From Saxidomus purpurata (lineage: Eukaryota; Mollusca; Bivalvia; Venerida; Veneridae): a stretch of DNA of 64,000 nucleotides. Made by a program: the position numbers and the translations under genes. Under the pieces are notes generated by a model. That model saw only the letters and a list, made by a program, of their open reading frames with translations. It did not search any database and was not told the DNA's origin. The first letter of the stretch is position 1. The number at the start of each line of letters is the position of its first letter. Below are positions 45,747 to 64,000 of the stretch, one piece after another. Location: the NCBI GenBank assembly GCA_022818135.1, contig JAFMSR010000010.1, positions 13,709,324 to 13,773,323 of the forward strand, read 5' to 3'.

Positions 45747-46110
45747 GAAATGCTACATGCTAAATATATAAACTCTAGGCGTTGTGGTTTCACTGAAGAT
45801 TTTTTAAAGATTTTCCTACATAAGCCCATGTAAAATAAAGTGCTCCCAGGGCTGGGTCAATATTGACCCTGAGGTCATAATTTGAACAGTCTTGGAAGAA
45901 GTCTACTAGGCGAAGCTACATGCTAAATAGCTGAGCTATAGGACTTGTGGTTTCAGAGAAGAACATTTCGAAAGGTTTTCCTTTTTTGCTATAGCATCCA
46001 GAGTTCTGCATGGAATGGAATTCTTTGAAAAAATTAAGGAACTTCATGCAAAGAACATCCCTACCAAGTTTCATCAACATTGGTACAAACAACACTATAG
46101 GGTGCAGTTT

Positions 46111-49100
46111 TATCTAAGCATACGGGGTACTTACAAAACTAAACATGCCGTACCTGACACATTTGCGGGGTACTCCTGAGAAACAAAGATAGGTAATGCT
46201 TTCAATTTTTATTTTTCAAAAGCCTTCTGGTGTTCTCAAAATTGTCCATTAACTACAGGGGTGCGATGTCCAAATGCATGTGGTTTTTTGTTTGCATAAT
46301 TTATTCAGTTCGGACGACCAACACAAACCATTTGTTTCCGGGGTTATTTTTTTAATGGAAAGTGAAGAGCCAAAGGAAACTGTTCAGAAAGGTTGCTAAA
46401 GGGGTGTACCCCATAAGCAACAAAAAAACAACACATGCACTTTCTGTACTGGTAATTCATCCCACAAGGCGACATGGACGGACGACCCTTAAAGCTCAAC
46501 ATGGCATTTTGCGGCAGGTGAACTAAAAAGGTCTTTCTAATGTGACTTACTCCGTCTGTAACATCAACGTTTGAACGGTCTTATTGTACATGTACAACAT
46601 AATACAGCAACGAATAATCGATGGAATTAATCAGTGTTAATTAAATATCTTAATTATTTGCACATTTTGTCGCAACAGAGCCCTTTAACTTAATGTTATA
46701 TAACAGCTATGATTTTATTTACTTTACCTGTACGTTAGTCCCGAGTATAGCATGTATTGTCCACACAGTTAACTAAACATTAAACCTGTCATCTTTATAT
46801 ACACTGATACACATAATATAGTTGACCCGGATGATAATGTACATGTACTTCGACATGTTTACATTAGGTAGGCCTACACAGACCGCTCCGTTGTACTGAT
46901 GGTAATATAGACCTAGTTACAAGTCTGATAAAACTTTTTGTTTCTTTTCTACTATATACCATGCACTATTTCCAGTCTGTTTTATATGATTTTGTTCTAT
47001 ACACTGGGGCTGGATAATAGACTGGCTCTAGAACCAAACAGTGAGACATTAATTAGTAAGGGCCTGGGGACTCGGGCTTATGATAACACTACAGATAAAC
47101 ATATGCGTGAAGTTGGCTCTGAGATCGAAGATCGAAAATCGACATTCATTGTACAGCTATGAGTACGAAATTAAGCTCTGCATTCGCGAATGAACACCTG
47201 TGAGATCGTTATTCACCTCTGCATTCGTTTGTCTTTAACAGTTATGAATCCACAGTTGTGAGATCGGTATTCAGCTCTGCATTTCGATTTGAACTTTAAT
47301 TTGACCTTGGCCGAATCAAAACCAAAGAGGCATTGTCGAATTTGAGGAAAACACTCATGACCAAGAATATTTAGCGGAAAAGATCCAATGACAACTCTGC
47401 ATCAAAAAACGACAGGTCTGATTTGAACAGATTAAGGGCTTCATATAGTTAGTTATTTTGAAAATTGGGTGCAGTGAAACTAAGGTTATAGAGATTGTAT
47501 ATTGTTTTAAAGCATTTTCAGAAATTACTAGCTCTATATACATGTAACAGTATATGCATACTGTACATACTTACTAGGTATAGTGCATGTAAAATATTCT
47601 TAGAAAACTGTAACTTCAAAGAAGGATGAGGTGTAGTCACAAATGCAGAAATCATAGGACAACCTTCCTATCTTAGTCCAAGGCCTCCTTTTATTCTTTG
47701 ACAAAACCCGAGGTCGACTCATTTTGAACAAGAACATGTATTTTATCTCAGCGATTTTGATAGCAGAGGATAAGGTCGCTTGTCGAATCCATTGTAGGAA
47801 TTCTTCAGCTTATCTGCAGTATGCGTAATGAATAGCCTCGGTTACCGAGGGTGGTCGAATTAGTTATTTGGTCTAGGAAAGTAGTAAAGTTCAGAATAGG
47901 TACACTCTTTCCATTAACTACCAACAGGCATAAACATGGTATGGAAACGTATATACGCAACCATTTAGTAGATGCTACTTGCTACTGTAGTTATTCTGTC
48001 ATTGTGCGGTATTATTCTGTCATGAAGCGTTATCGCTGAAATAATGTATCGCTAAAATGCTTTAATATCTACAATGGGTAATATCATTTAATTTTAAAGC
48101 GTTGATATTGTGCATATTCTACGGAAAAGCATACACGCCACCATTTAAATTTATTTTTTATTTATTAGTCTTTTTTACTGATATTATATGCATTGTATTT
48201 TGTACTGTGATATAATGTACATTGATGAGACTTAGATAAATAGATAAATATACGCCACCATTTGCTAGTTGTTACTTGCTTATTATTATGTCATTGGATA
48301 ATATTAAAATCACGAGCAGACATGAAACAAAACAAAAAGCAATATTTTTCTTTTCTGTTTTTTTACTCAAAGTTCGGATAGTTCTTATTCTATGTATTAG
48401 ATAGAGTACTATTTGCGAGAATAATTATTTTATTTCGAGGAGACGTAGTCTCCGAGAAATGACGTAATTGTTCGAGCAAAAGTTACTCTGTCTGATTTGT
48501 ATTATGTGACGTTGATTGACAACCACTGCAATGAAAATTGCCCTTACAATACATGACTATTCTGATCCCAAAACATCGACCTAAGACTTTTTACTGTAGC
48601 TGATTTTGTATCTGTATCATTTTTTCTGTTTCAGTTTTTTTTTAAGTGTTTGTGTTTTCATTTTACAAGTAATAATGTCATAATCAAGCGTTTATGACAA
48701 AGGTTGCCTCAATTTAACCATTGATCTCCTGTTTTTACAGTTTAACATCAAATTCAATACAATTAACTTTGTAAACACGAGGGGAAATGGGTAAAATGTT
48801 ATGCGTTGGTAGTACATTGTATGCACTAGAAGAAACTGTTTTCTCACGGGCAGATCCTTTCGGACAGTATATGAAGGCAATAGGTGTAGGATACTTCTAC
48901 AAAGGCGGTTGTCTGGGACGTTTGTAAAACAATCTGAAAATTCTACTCTAACTCTCTACAGGTAAAGCTTCTCCCCCCATACACAGTGCAAATTATCAGA
49001 TATACAGTACATTGATATTCCTATAGATATGTGCAGTAGCCATAATTCAATATATTAAAAACTATTGATAATTAAAATAAACTTGAAATAGCGGTGGACA

Positions 49101-51406
49101 TAAAAAAGAATAATGAACAAAAAACGCGTTTCTAATATTCAATTCATTTTACTAAAACACAGATAATCTAGCGTTTTGAATACAATTTACGAGCAATTAT
49201 TCGATACGTTCGCGAAATCCACGGAGACATCCGAACCTTCACACGATTTGATTTTAAAAATAAATCATCAAATGGGTAAGCGACATCCTTAAACAATTTT
49301 ATTAATTCTTACACCAAATGATTCTCAAAAGATTTTCCTAACTGATTTATTTATTGCAAAAAAAAAACCCCGATCTTTTTATTACTTTTCCATACATTTG
49401 ATGAAATGTATCCAAAAATTCACAAAAAAGTTTACAAATATTTGTGGCAGTGTGATGGCTTCCTTAAACATTTCATGGGGGAAAATAGGGTGGTCTACTT
49501 TAAATCAAAATGGGTAAGTGAAATACTAAAAAATCTTAATAAACTTTATATCATCATTTAGATGAAAAATTAAAGAAACATTTGTGATTATTGCAAAAAC
49601 GATATTTTAATCTGTTAAAATGTTATGACGGTTAAACTGGATTTACTCTTCTTAGTTTGATGATAAAAATTATCGATAACCAATTATTGGAAAAAAAGAA
49701 AGGTCAATATGCTGTCACGGACCTTGACCTTGACATTTGATCTTTATGCCACAAAACAATTGGGATCATTTATTTTATAAAACCAATCGTCATATGAAGT
49801 TTGAAGACTGGGTCATAAAGATCTCAAGTTATTGAGTGGATACACGATTTTCAAAGTTCGGGTCACTGTGACCTTGAACTCTGACCTACTGATCCCAAAA
49901 CAATAGGGATCATCTACTCAATAAGACCAATCATCATATGAAGTTAAAATACTTATGGATTTCAAGTTATTGAGTGGAAACGAAATATGAAAAACGGACA
50001 TACAGACCAGACGGATAGGGCAAACACAGTATGTCTCCTCCAAGTCACTAACACAGACACTAGTTTCGGTAATGAAATAGAAATAATGAACATCACGTCC
50101 AATAAAAATGTCCATGCATTAATATTTACATCGTTTATAAACAATTAGTTAAACAATGATAAAATGAAATAATTTTAAATTTATAATTCTTTAGTCATAG
50201 ACTATATGACAAGAGGCAAGGCTTTTTCTCGACCTAGTACTCATTACACAGTCATTTTAGTCAAAATACAAAAAAATACACACAGTCTGCTGCTAATAAA
50301 ATCTTTCGCAAAAGTAGTTTTTTAACAATTATACCGCGTTATATAGCATCTTCATATTTAAAACTACTATATTATCGAAGAGGCAGCACATTTTACTGAA
50401 AAGAAATCTTTAAAATCTCCAAATAGAGAACATAAACGATTTATCTCAACAAGTGTTAAGATACACATGCTTAAAGCATAATATTACAACTCTCACTGTA
50501 AAACTCCGCATTTAAATATACGTCATCAAATACAAATATACATATTCGTTTTTCACAACAACAGCAAGACAAGAGACAAATAGTAGTGACACGCACACAC
50601 ACTCGAACCGAAAGCGGCATTATGTAAGACGAAGCAACACGCGAATAAATAAAATCAAAGGTGATCTTTGTTGAGTTGCCTAGTAAAATTATTTACAGGA
50701 ATTTCAAATGACATAATACAATTTTTTTCAATGATATTGCAAAAAATGAGAAAGGCTTCCTTGCAACTCTTTTTCATGAAGAAACAACTTGAATGCGAAA
50801 GTAAGGCATATGTCAAAATTGTTTTAGAGTGAATAGAACGTGCTTCTATCATTATCCTATCAATAAATTCATGTTACTATATCAGTAAATTCAAAGAGAT
50901 CCGTGGGCTTTAAGAGATCGGAGGAACTTACAGATTAATTAGCGAAACTTTTTGTACGGATGTGAAACTTAGGGATTCAGAATATTGAACGTGTTCAACT
51001 TAAATATAGACAGCACGACGCCCAATTATATAGTATATATTGAAACTTGCATCAAGTGTATAAGTTTTGACATTTGAACAAGAATTATCTTATTTTGGTC
51101 TATTCTGGTCAACCCAGACTAACAGAACTTGTCATCAGAAGTTTGCTGGTTTTAACAATTGCACACATAATATAACTGGTCTTAAATAGTTGAGAATCAT
51201 AAGTGATAACGGTGTGCAGATTATATGGGTTATACATGTCTTCCCAAGTAAAAACGGGATTACTTGTTTTACACAACAAAAACTGTATCTAAGTGAAATT
51301 TAGGAACGGGCGGCCGATGTTGCTCCATTCACTTTTGAACAATATAGAACGATTGCAAAGAGTACATGGCTGTGTAGTAAATTGAGTAACTTTCGTTCGT
51401 TTGAAG
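46111..51406. other. Gene-free stretch, AT-rich with degenerate repeats
   Basis: No supported gene. Weak repeats: a 'ctgtgagatcg(n)tattca(n)ctctgcattcg' motif about three times at 47110-47285; a 'tacgc(c/a)accattt...ttacttgct' motif near 47955, 48135 and 48250; and a 'gaccttgaccttgac' type repeat at 49690-49960. No splice-consistent exon was identified. Confidence 0.5.
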
Positions 51407-56929
<5,523 letters not shown>

Positions 56930-59597
56930 CTAAAAATAAGAATAAACATTTAAATTTATGTTTGAAACACCAGCGACGTGCATTGTCATTTTGTGTTACT
57001 ACACTTTATCAGTTTCGACTAAAACACTAAGGACAATGATATTCAGACTTAATAAAAACGTCTTCAGTACTTCGCGGAATGGGTTTATTGTCTCATCTAA
57101 TATGGCAGCTGTTATTAGTCAGCCAATGTTGCTTTGAATTTAATTAATGGTATACATGATTTATATCTGCAAAGAAACTGAAATTATTAACGACACACGC
57201 AGGTAAATGGTATCGCTACAAATGCACAATCCCGAAGCTCTTCAAAATTAGGGCAACAATCTTCTGTAACTCAACTTTTAAAACAAATCGACTGGAAAAC
57301 TGGTAGTCTCACTATTTCCACTTCAAAGAGAACCGATTTTACAGGTTGAGATTTTATAAGTGTCTGCCTTCTACGTCTCACTTTGATGTGCAAATAGCTG
57401 AGAACACATCCCCAACGAAATTCTGTTGGGCACTTTTAAATGCAATAAAATCCAATATTTAAATGTATTTATGATTTAACATGATAGGATTAAGTTTAAA
57501 AATGATGCTAACACAATTCTGAGTTACATTTACCTATCTACACATCTGCATCAATCGATGAAATATGAAAACAAACGGCGTATCATGCCTTATGTGTAAA
57601 CTTGCATGTTTAGGTTTAAACATTCAGATTTTCATAAAGTGGTGAGATTTTTCATAAAATTTTAGGTTTTCATTAAAGTGATATTTAATTCTTCATTTTA
57701 GAGCGGAAAATTGTTTTTGAAGTAGGTAAATTGTGTATTATGTGCCGGTTTTACCCAATATTAAAACTACATATTCTGCTTATTATGGAGCACATTAAAA
57801 TTAGGCGTGACAGTAATAAAATATCAGATCTGTGAAAGCGTCAAATTAATTAGGCTAGAAAACTGGTAAAGCAAATAACAATACGTAGCTTTAAAACAAC
57901 ACACCTTAAGGTATAATGCAACAATTAGAAAGCAACAAGTTGATCAAAGCTAAAGATTATTGCGTATATTCAAGGGATGGGACTGACAAGAATTAGTTAC
58001 AACGCGTTGCAGTTGGGTTTGCCCGATCGCTATCTTGGCAATCGATACAGTTATAATCTTACGTCACTCATAGCGCAATTTTGAAACTATTATTAGAGCT
58101 AGTTTATAGGTTAACTCCTCCCCATTCAAGGACATTTAGGTGCGAGCGTCCAGCTTCTTTCTCACGTCGTCAATTTGCTCCGCCCAAAAACCCGCATGGT
58201 AATTTTAATGCAAGTGACAAACAGTATTTAATAATGTTAAATATAGGTTTCTTCGCGTATTTGGTAGTGACTCCGAGATAAATTATATAGATCTTCTGTT
58301 TTATTTAAAATGTTGATTAATATATACTCTTTTAAAAGAGATCTCCTTCTATTACAGCGATTGAGCTACGGTATCATTGCATTTATAAGTGTAGACCGTA
58401 AGTTTATGAATAAGTTTACATGTAAATTATGTTCGCGGAACTTTACACATCGGAATTCCATTGCAGTAACATGTTATCCTACACAATTCATAATGACGTC
58501 TGTTGAAAAAATATATTGTGATGCATTTTTCATAAAATGCGTTTTTCAATCTGTTTCTCAACTCGCCTTGTCAATTTTGTTTGCCAAAGTGGAACAAAAT
58601 GTCAACGAAAGTAATTAAATTGACGAAATTATTAATAATTGAGTACATCGGTGCGTGAAAAATATTTTGTCTCCGGCGGTACTGGAACTCCTTTATTTCG
58701 CAGAGCGTCGCCACAAATGGTAAGGAAGTCTGCTGACATACTAAGTATCTAATGCCGTACTGTACGTACTGACATAATCAGTGCGTCTGCCAAAATCTTT
58801 ACTTGTACGGACGTTGTATTATCATACCCAAGTTCCCTCTCTATTGCCGACAGTGAACTCGACAATTTTCCCTTGTGAACAGTGTTTTTACTTTAAAAGC
58901 CGTGCGGTCGGGGCGTTGAGTTTAACAAAAAAGTACAAATCAATGAACAGGGGCGTAGTTACTCCGGCCATAAAAATGAAACTGCAGACATGACAGTCAG
59001 ACCAGTAGATTAATAACGATTATCCAATTTGTTTCACTTTATCTCATATATTTACATGTATTTCAATTTTTTTTATTCCAACCAATATAAAAATCTGTAG
59101 ATGAGTGTTAGATACTGCATCCTGCCTGACCAATCCAATTTACCGCCCGTAGCCATACATGAGCGAAATGTTGGACACATGACTGCAGAGTTACACGATT
59201 ACTCAAAACTTTGTAAATTTATTTCGGCTTTTTTCACATTTTGAAGAAGAAACATTCGACGAATGATAAAGAAAACATATTTAAAGAATCTGCGGGAAAA
59301 CGACAGTCTTAGTGAAACATTTTGTTTTGCACTGACCGCTGTGTCATCAGTGTCACTGAAGTAAAATATACACAATAATATCATATATCCTGGATATACT
59401 CATGCGTACTAATTTATGTTCAGTGTTATTGTTTTTCAAATGGCTATCGGTAAAATCACAATTGAGAAGCTCTCGGAAAGTCAACATTTAATGTACATTT
59501 GTACATATATATGAGAACTTGGTAGAGTGCTAGTCTAACTATTTCGACTTCGAAGGCAAACCGATTTTATAGGCTGATATTTTCAAGGAGTGTACTT
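56930..59597. other. No supported gene; upstream side of the sushi gene
   Basis: No convincing further CCP exon or signal peptide. A repeat with 'gtctcactatttccacttc' and 'aaccgattttacaggttg' at 57290-57380 recurs at about 59520-59597 and 61600-61690. Confidence 0.5.
58310..58618 (+). other. Open frame with half a C2H2 finger, doubtful
   Basis: 102 codons including FTCKLCSRNFTHRNSI, which starts like a C2H2 finger but has no proper His pair after it. Possibly a transposon-derived finger remnant. No neighbours support a gene. Confidence 0.2.
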
Positions 59598-59752
59598 CAA
59601 AATCCCCTTAGTCATAATCCCCTTGGTCCAAAAATGGCATAGTAGTCAGAATCCCCTTGATGAATTTTACAAGGTATTCATAATCCCCTTGATGAAATTT
59701 ACAAGGTGTTCAAAATACCCTTGATCAATTTGACAGAGTAGTCATAATCCCC
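59598..59752 (+). repeat. Left TIR of the MULE-type element
   Basis: Inverted copy at 61056-61211. Internal subrepeats of ~28 bp. Confidence 0.85.
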
Positions 59753-59789
59753 TTGATGAATTCAAAATCCCCTTGCCTACATATATTTT

Positions 59790-60299
59790 ATGGGAGACAT
59801 TTATACAATTTGTATATATATAAAAACAGATAATAAAGTGAAAACATTGTGTGCAAAGCTTGATGGCCTGGCATTCCTGCCATCCAACGATGTGAAAGAC
59901 GGCATGGCAATACTCTGTGAAGAAGCTACTGATAACTTACAGTGCCTGATAGAGTATTTAGACTCGAATTATGTGAATGGTGCGTTCTGTGCAGTTGTAA
60001 CAGTTAAAGACCAAGACAGAACTAATAACCAGTGTGAGTCCTGGAGCAACGCCTTTAAAAATCTTGTTGGACATACTAACCATTCTCTTTGGACTGTCAT
60101 TGAGTCTATTAGAGAGGATGCAACTATGGTGGCAGCTGACATTCTGCTGCGAACTTGGTGAACCGCCGCAGAAACGGGTGAAGAAGGACACGAAGGCACA
60201 TCAACAAAAATTGAAAGCCCTATGCCTTCAATATAACACAGGAGTTAAGTCACTTGGAGATTTTTTGTCAGTGATTGGACGTGTTATAAGAATTAAATA
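59790..60299 (+). pseudogene. MULE transposase C-terminal fragment
   Basis: The frame from 59790 carries DRTNNQCESWSNAFKNLVGH and LWTVIESIREDATM, typical of the C-terminal part of MULE/FLYWCH-associated transposases. It stops at 60161, but similarity (GEPPQKRVKKDTK) continues one frame over to 60299. The catalytic DDE region and zinc-finger N terminus are missing, so it is non-functional. Confidence 0.65.
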
Positions 60300-61055
60300 A
60301 ACTCAATTGTTTCCAGTGAGTAGACTGTGTTTGAAAATGTGCTAAAAACAGTATGATATGTACATATTGTGATTTCAACAAACTATGTGCTGCATGTTTA
60401 CATTTTTTGGAGGGAATATCAACCATTTCCCACTTGCAGTTATATACAATTATTGAAAACAGAGCGGCAAAATGAGAATATAACTCATTGGTTTCAGCTA
60501 AAACTTGTGTAGATTGTCATATGATAGAATTGTGCTAAAAAGTATGTAATAAAATATTGAGATTTAAACAAATTGTGTGCTGCCTTTTTACTTGTGAAGC
60601 CTATCTTACCTGCATATGTAAACAACTTTTGAAAATAATATTAATGTTTGTATATATGTTCCTCATATATACATGTACATCATGAAGTGAGTGAATAAAA
60701 GGATTTTGACTTGACTTGAAATCATTGTTGCAATTTTTAAGTGGAAATGCTTTATTGTCTCTAGTTTTACTTTACTCATAAAAATGTGCGAATTTCCCTA
60801 CTCAACACATTTGCTGTCTTATAATAACAAAGACCACAGTAATCAAAGTGAAGTATTACTTAAATGTTTTATTTGTCTGTACATAAACTTCACAATGGTA
60901 AGTCATTGAAAATAACTAAAATTATTCACACTTCTTTCTCATAAAAATGTGCTAATTTCCCTACTCAACACCATTGCTGTCTCATAAAAACAAAGACACA
61001 GTAATCAAAGTGAAGTAAACAAAAATTGAGTAAGGGTATTATAGCCACCCAATTG

Positions 61056-61211
61056 AGGGGATTATGAATACTCTGTCAAATTGATCAAGGGTATTTTGAA
61101 CACCTTGTAAATTTCATCAAGGGGATTATGAATACCTTGTAAAATTCATCAAGGGGATTCTGATTACTATGCCATTTTTGGACCAAGGGGATTATGACTA
61201 AGGGGATTTTG
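61056..61211 (-). repeat. Right TIR of the MULE-type element
   Basis: Inverted copy of 59598-59752. Confidence 0.85.
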
Positions 61212-64000
61212 AGTGTCTCCCATTTTCAAGTTGTTCACCTTCTAGTTATAAATAACAGATCTGTGAAAGGGGTCTCACTGAAACACCAAATTAATTAGAC
61301 TATTGGACGCTGCTGTATATGTCCAACCCATAGTACAGAGGGGGTCCGACATGTCTGGCACAGGACTTTCTGCTGTCAGACAAGCGGCTTTTCTGTCCCG
61401 GGTCCAGGTTGTCCGCAGGCTAGCCGAAATGTTGAGGGAAAAAAATTAGAACGAATAAATATTGTACGAAAGTCCTATTTTACCTAGCCCAGACATTTTA
61501 GATCTATTTGCAGTATTGGGATAACATTTTAATCTTGCTTACTTTAAAAGTGCGCTGTTAATGTGTTTTATTTTTATTTTTATGTACATGTATTACCTCG
61601 TGGAGTAGCCTCAATATTTCGACTGCAAGACAGAACAATTTTACAAACTGATATTACATCTAGTCTGCCTTTGCGAAGGGCGGCCATCGTATGTAGCAAA
61701 AAGCACTTGCGTGCAATTAGTTGGGCTATTCGTTGAGGTACACAATAAAACTTCCATAGTTTATTTCATTAAGTTTTGGGAAAGTTTTATCAATTAGTGT
61801 ACACCTGGCTCCGCCGATTTACCAAATGGCACTTTAATATATACTTTATCCGATACTGCTTCTATTATGACTTTCACGTTCGGAACGTGACGTCAGAATC
61901 AAATAAAGACTTGATTTGATTTGATTTGATGAAAATTTTATCAAGGTCCGTCCAAAAGAGCACTTATGTTAGCTTAATATTTGGATGAGACCCCGGCATG
62001 TCTCCCGTCATGCCTAAAAAATAAAATTTTGAAGCCAGAAATAGGAGAAATTGACCTGACTGCAATTTCCAGCCAGTATAGCCAAAGGTTGTATTTGATT
62101 GGTTACCAAATAGTAGGCCAATCACAGCGAACAATGAGATCTAAGTATGATGGACCTAGTTTGTATGTCTGGATCGTGGTAGCCTAACAGTTTTTAGAAA
62201 ATTTTGATACTAGATGTTATATGTGTTTGTTTTGTAAAGTAAAAATCCCCTTTAATAAAGTGTTGTCCTATTTTTATTTTGCTTAGCTTTTTGTGATGAT
62301 AAAAATTTTAATTGTCCTGAATGATAGAATAAAATGTTGTCCGAAAAGATGGTTTTACTTATTTGAACAAGTTAAAAAGTATGCATGAAAGTTTGACTTA
62401 TGTTCCTACTCTGAAATTTTGAAAATATAAAAACCCCTTAAAAGCCAAATAAGCCAGCAACCGCACAGGCTACTTGTTAACTTTACTTCTTTAATTATAA
62501 TGGTGTACAATAGAAAATTATAAAGAGACTTCTACTAGTTGGTTGTTTACTACCGGAGCTAGAAGCAAAAATCGGATAGCGAATTAACCCATTGAGCCAG
62601 GAGAGACAAAAATGATATAACCAATCAGCAGGGTGCTAATGGCCGCCAGTTCGGTCTACTACTGTTGAAAAAGCACAGTCATTAATGTAATTATTTGAAT
62701 CATTTGTATCATAAATTAGATAAAATGCCAAAATTTGTCTTTAAATATATGAATGTTGCTGTAGATCATGAGTTCGTAAAATAGAAATTTTATTGTAGTT
62801 TTGTGGAATTTTGGTGAGAAATTCTTTTTAATTGTTTCAGAAGGAAATTTTAATTTTAATCTGTTAATCTGTTTTATTTTTTACTTATAAATAATAAAAG
62901 AAGTAAGTGTAGATCATGATTTGTATGATCGGCGATTCGGTCCTCGGACAGATGCTGGTGAACTACTATTCCTGATCCTGGTTGACTAACCAGTACTTTT
63001 CACATCTTCTTTGTTGTGAGTGATTGGGTTTTTCGTGCCTGAGTAAGATTGTTCTTAATGTAGTTTTGATCTTATATTACACATCTTTATTGGTTCGAAA
63101 ATATAATTGCGAAAGTTAGATATGCTTTTTAAGATTAACATTGCTGTTCGTACTACTTGACCTGACCTACTTGTTGGTTTTGGGTGACCTACTGCGACTT
63201 TTAGTGCGCATGAACCGGATGGAGTTATAACAGGTGCGCGTTTGGCTTTTTTGGATCCGGCTATTTTTTGACAGTAGATTACTGCTTCCATTTAGGAAAT
63301 AAGTAGTGTTTTATGCATTTTCTGCAATGTCTGGGGTATCTAGTTATAGGATCAATCACTGTTTTTGGTTAGTTATGACTTTTTATAAGGGCATTAAGTA
63401 TGCATTTTCTTGTTTAAGCAGTCATTAATTGTGATTATTTCTATTTTCTACGTTTTTCCAGTCATTGTCCTGGTGATTATTTTGGACATTTATTAGTTGT
63501 AAGTTTGTTTTTGTAATCACCAGGGGTTTGTATATGCGTGGGTTATAATGGTATGTCGCCACAGACACTATTTTTTCTTATGTAGGTATCAAATTTCTTA
63601 CTCAGACACTAGAACCGCTGAAAAGTAAAAATTTGTTAATTTCACATATTTCTATAAAATGACTAATAACTATCTAATCTACTGAGCTTCCGTCACATGT
63701 CAAGATGTCGGCTTTATACCGGGTTTGTCACGTGGTAGGTATTTGTAGTAATTATTCTATACATGTGTTTTTTATATATTTAGATAGAGAAAAAGGATTT
63801 TTTGCCGATTTTGTTTAAATAAAGCTTTTTTCTTACGGTTTTTTGTGTTATATCTTTGGTCCTTGTTATTCTAAATATAATTTGGTCGAAATATAAACTG
63901 TCAATGTTTTGTATCCTTTATAAATTGTCTTTTATGCTACAAAATTTTGGAAAATCGCGGAATAAATTATCTGTAATAAAATTGTCTAATTTTTTCAATC
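61212..64000. other. No gene recognised
   Basis: AT-rich sequence. A short-period tail 'gacttgatttgatttgattt' at about 61905-61930, preceded by AATAAA, resembles the 3' end of a non-LTR element. No exon or RNA gene could be supported. Confidence 0.45.

Larger units (their letters stand above)
42880..46110. repeat. Inverted copy of the 19787-type repeat block, split by a transposon
   Basis: Monomers with 'tggtagaggtccactaggca', 'ctaaatatctaagct' and 'cttgtggtttc' are reverse complements of the block at 19787. The series stops at 43400 and resumes at 45753 in mid-monomer ('ctacatgctaaatat'), around the 2.35-kb element. Confidence 0.7.
59598..61211. mobile_element. MULE-type element remnant with ~155-bp TIRs
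   Basis: TIRs 59598-59752 and 61056-61211 begin CAAAATCCCCTTAG and differ at only about two positions. Each TIR is built of short subrepeats (AATCCCCTTGATGAA and relatives). AGTGT lies just outside both ends (5' AGTGTACTT, 3' AGTGTCTCC), possibly an imperfect 9-bp duplication. The interior holds the C-terminal part of a Mutator-like transposase and a pair of ~80-bp direct repeats near 60770 and 60950. Confidence 0.7.

Noticed and set aside
46938..47162. 74-codon open frame
   Set aside because: No domain, low-complexity hydrophobic start, and overlaps degenerate repeats.

Overview
The window is nuclear DNA from an invertebrate animal, most probably a bivalve mollusc. The genes have many exons with GT/AG introns. 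The sequence is AT-rich and full of dispersed repeats of a kind I associate with bivalve genomes (monomers rich in 'caaggtcaaggtcac', 'atgcccccgaaggg' heads, GGAC and GTCC microsatellites). The gene families fit that group: RING-less B-box/NHL TRIM proteins, a cytosolic sulfotransferase and a long sushi-domain protein. No searches were run. Exon boundaries come from reading splice sites, codon phase and protein similarity by eye.

Layout. (1) 598-14101, plus strand: the 3' twelve exons of a ZXDC-type ten-finger zinc-finger gene, whose start lies upstream of the window. Its introns hold SINE copies, a nested tandem-repeat element and a hAT-type MITE. The last 60 bp of its coding sequence are repeated twice more beyond the stop codon. 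(2) 14102-18756: no gene recognised; probably 3' UTR plus repeats. (3) 18757-37638: a head-to-tail segmental duplication. Each unit carries a broken sulfotransferase on the minus strand and a B-box/NHL TRIM gene on the plus strand. Unit 1 has a further internal 1.7-kb duplication that left a truncated B-box exon. Unit 2 is interrupted by a decayed Gypsy-type LTR retrotransposon. (4) 38184-42284, minus strand: an intact six-exon sulfotransferase (306 aa). A TIR-bounded element filled with a 42-bp hairpin minisatellite sits in its first intron. (5) 43401-45746: a 2.35-kb element with 66-bp AG...CT terminal inverted repeats and an exact 6-bp target-site duplication. It encodes small zinc-finger and basic proteins and looks like a short Polinton/Maverick-type derivative. 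(6) 45753-51406: no gene seen. (7) 51407-56929, minus strand: the 3' end of a sushi/CCP-repeat gene with two cysteine-rich C-terminal exons. Its array contains a 136-base poly-G tract that is probably an assembly fault, and one intron holds a hAT/ZNF862-like transposase remnant. (8) 59598-61211: a MULE-type remnant with nearly identical 155-bp TIRs. (9) The rest, to 64000, shows no recognisable gene.

The genes do not form one pathway. The ZXDC-like protein is a nuclear regulator, the TRIM pair are probable cytoplasmic scaffold or regulatory proteins, the sulfotransferase is a cytosolic PAPS-dependent enzyme, and the sushi protein is probably extracellular. The common theme is expansion and decay: local duplication of a sulfotransferase/TRIM cassette and heavy invasion by several transposon classes.
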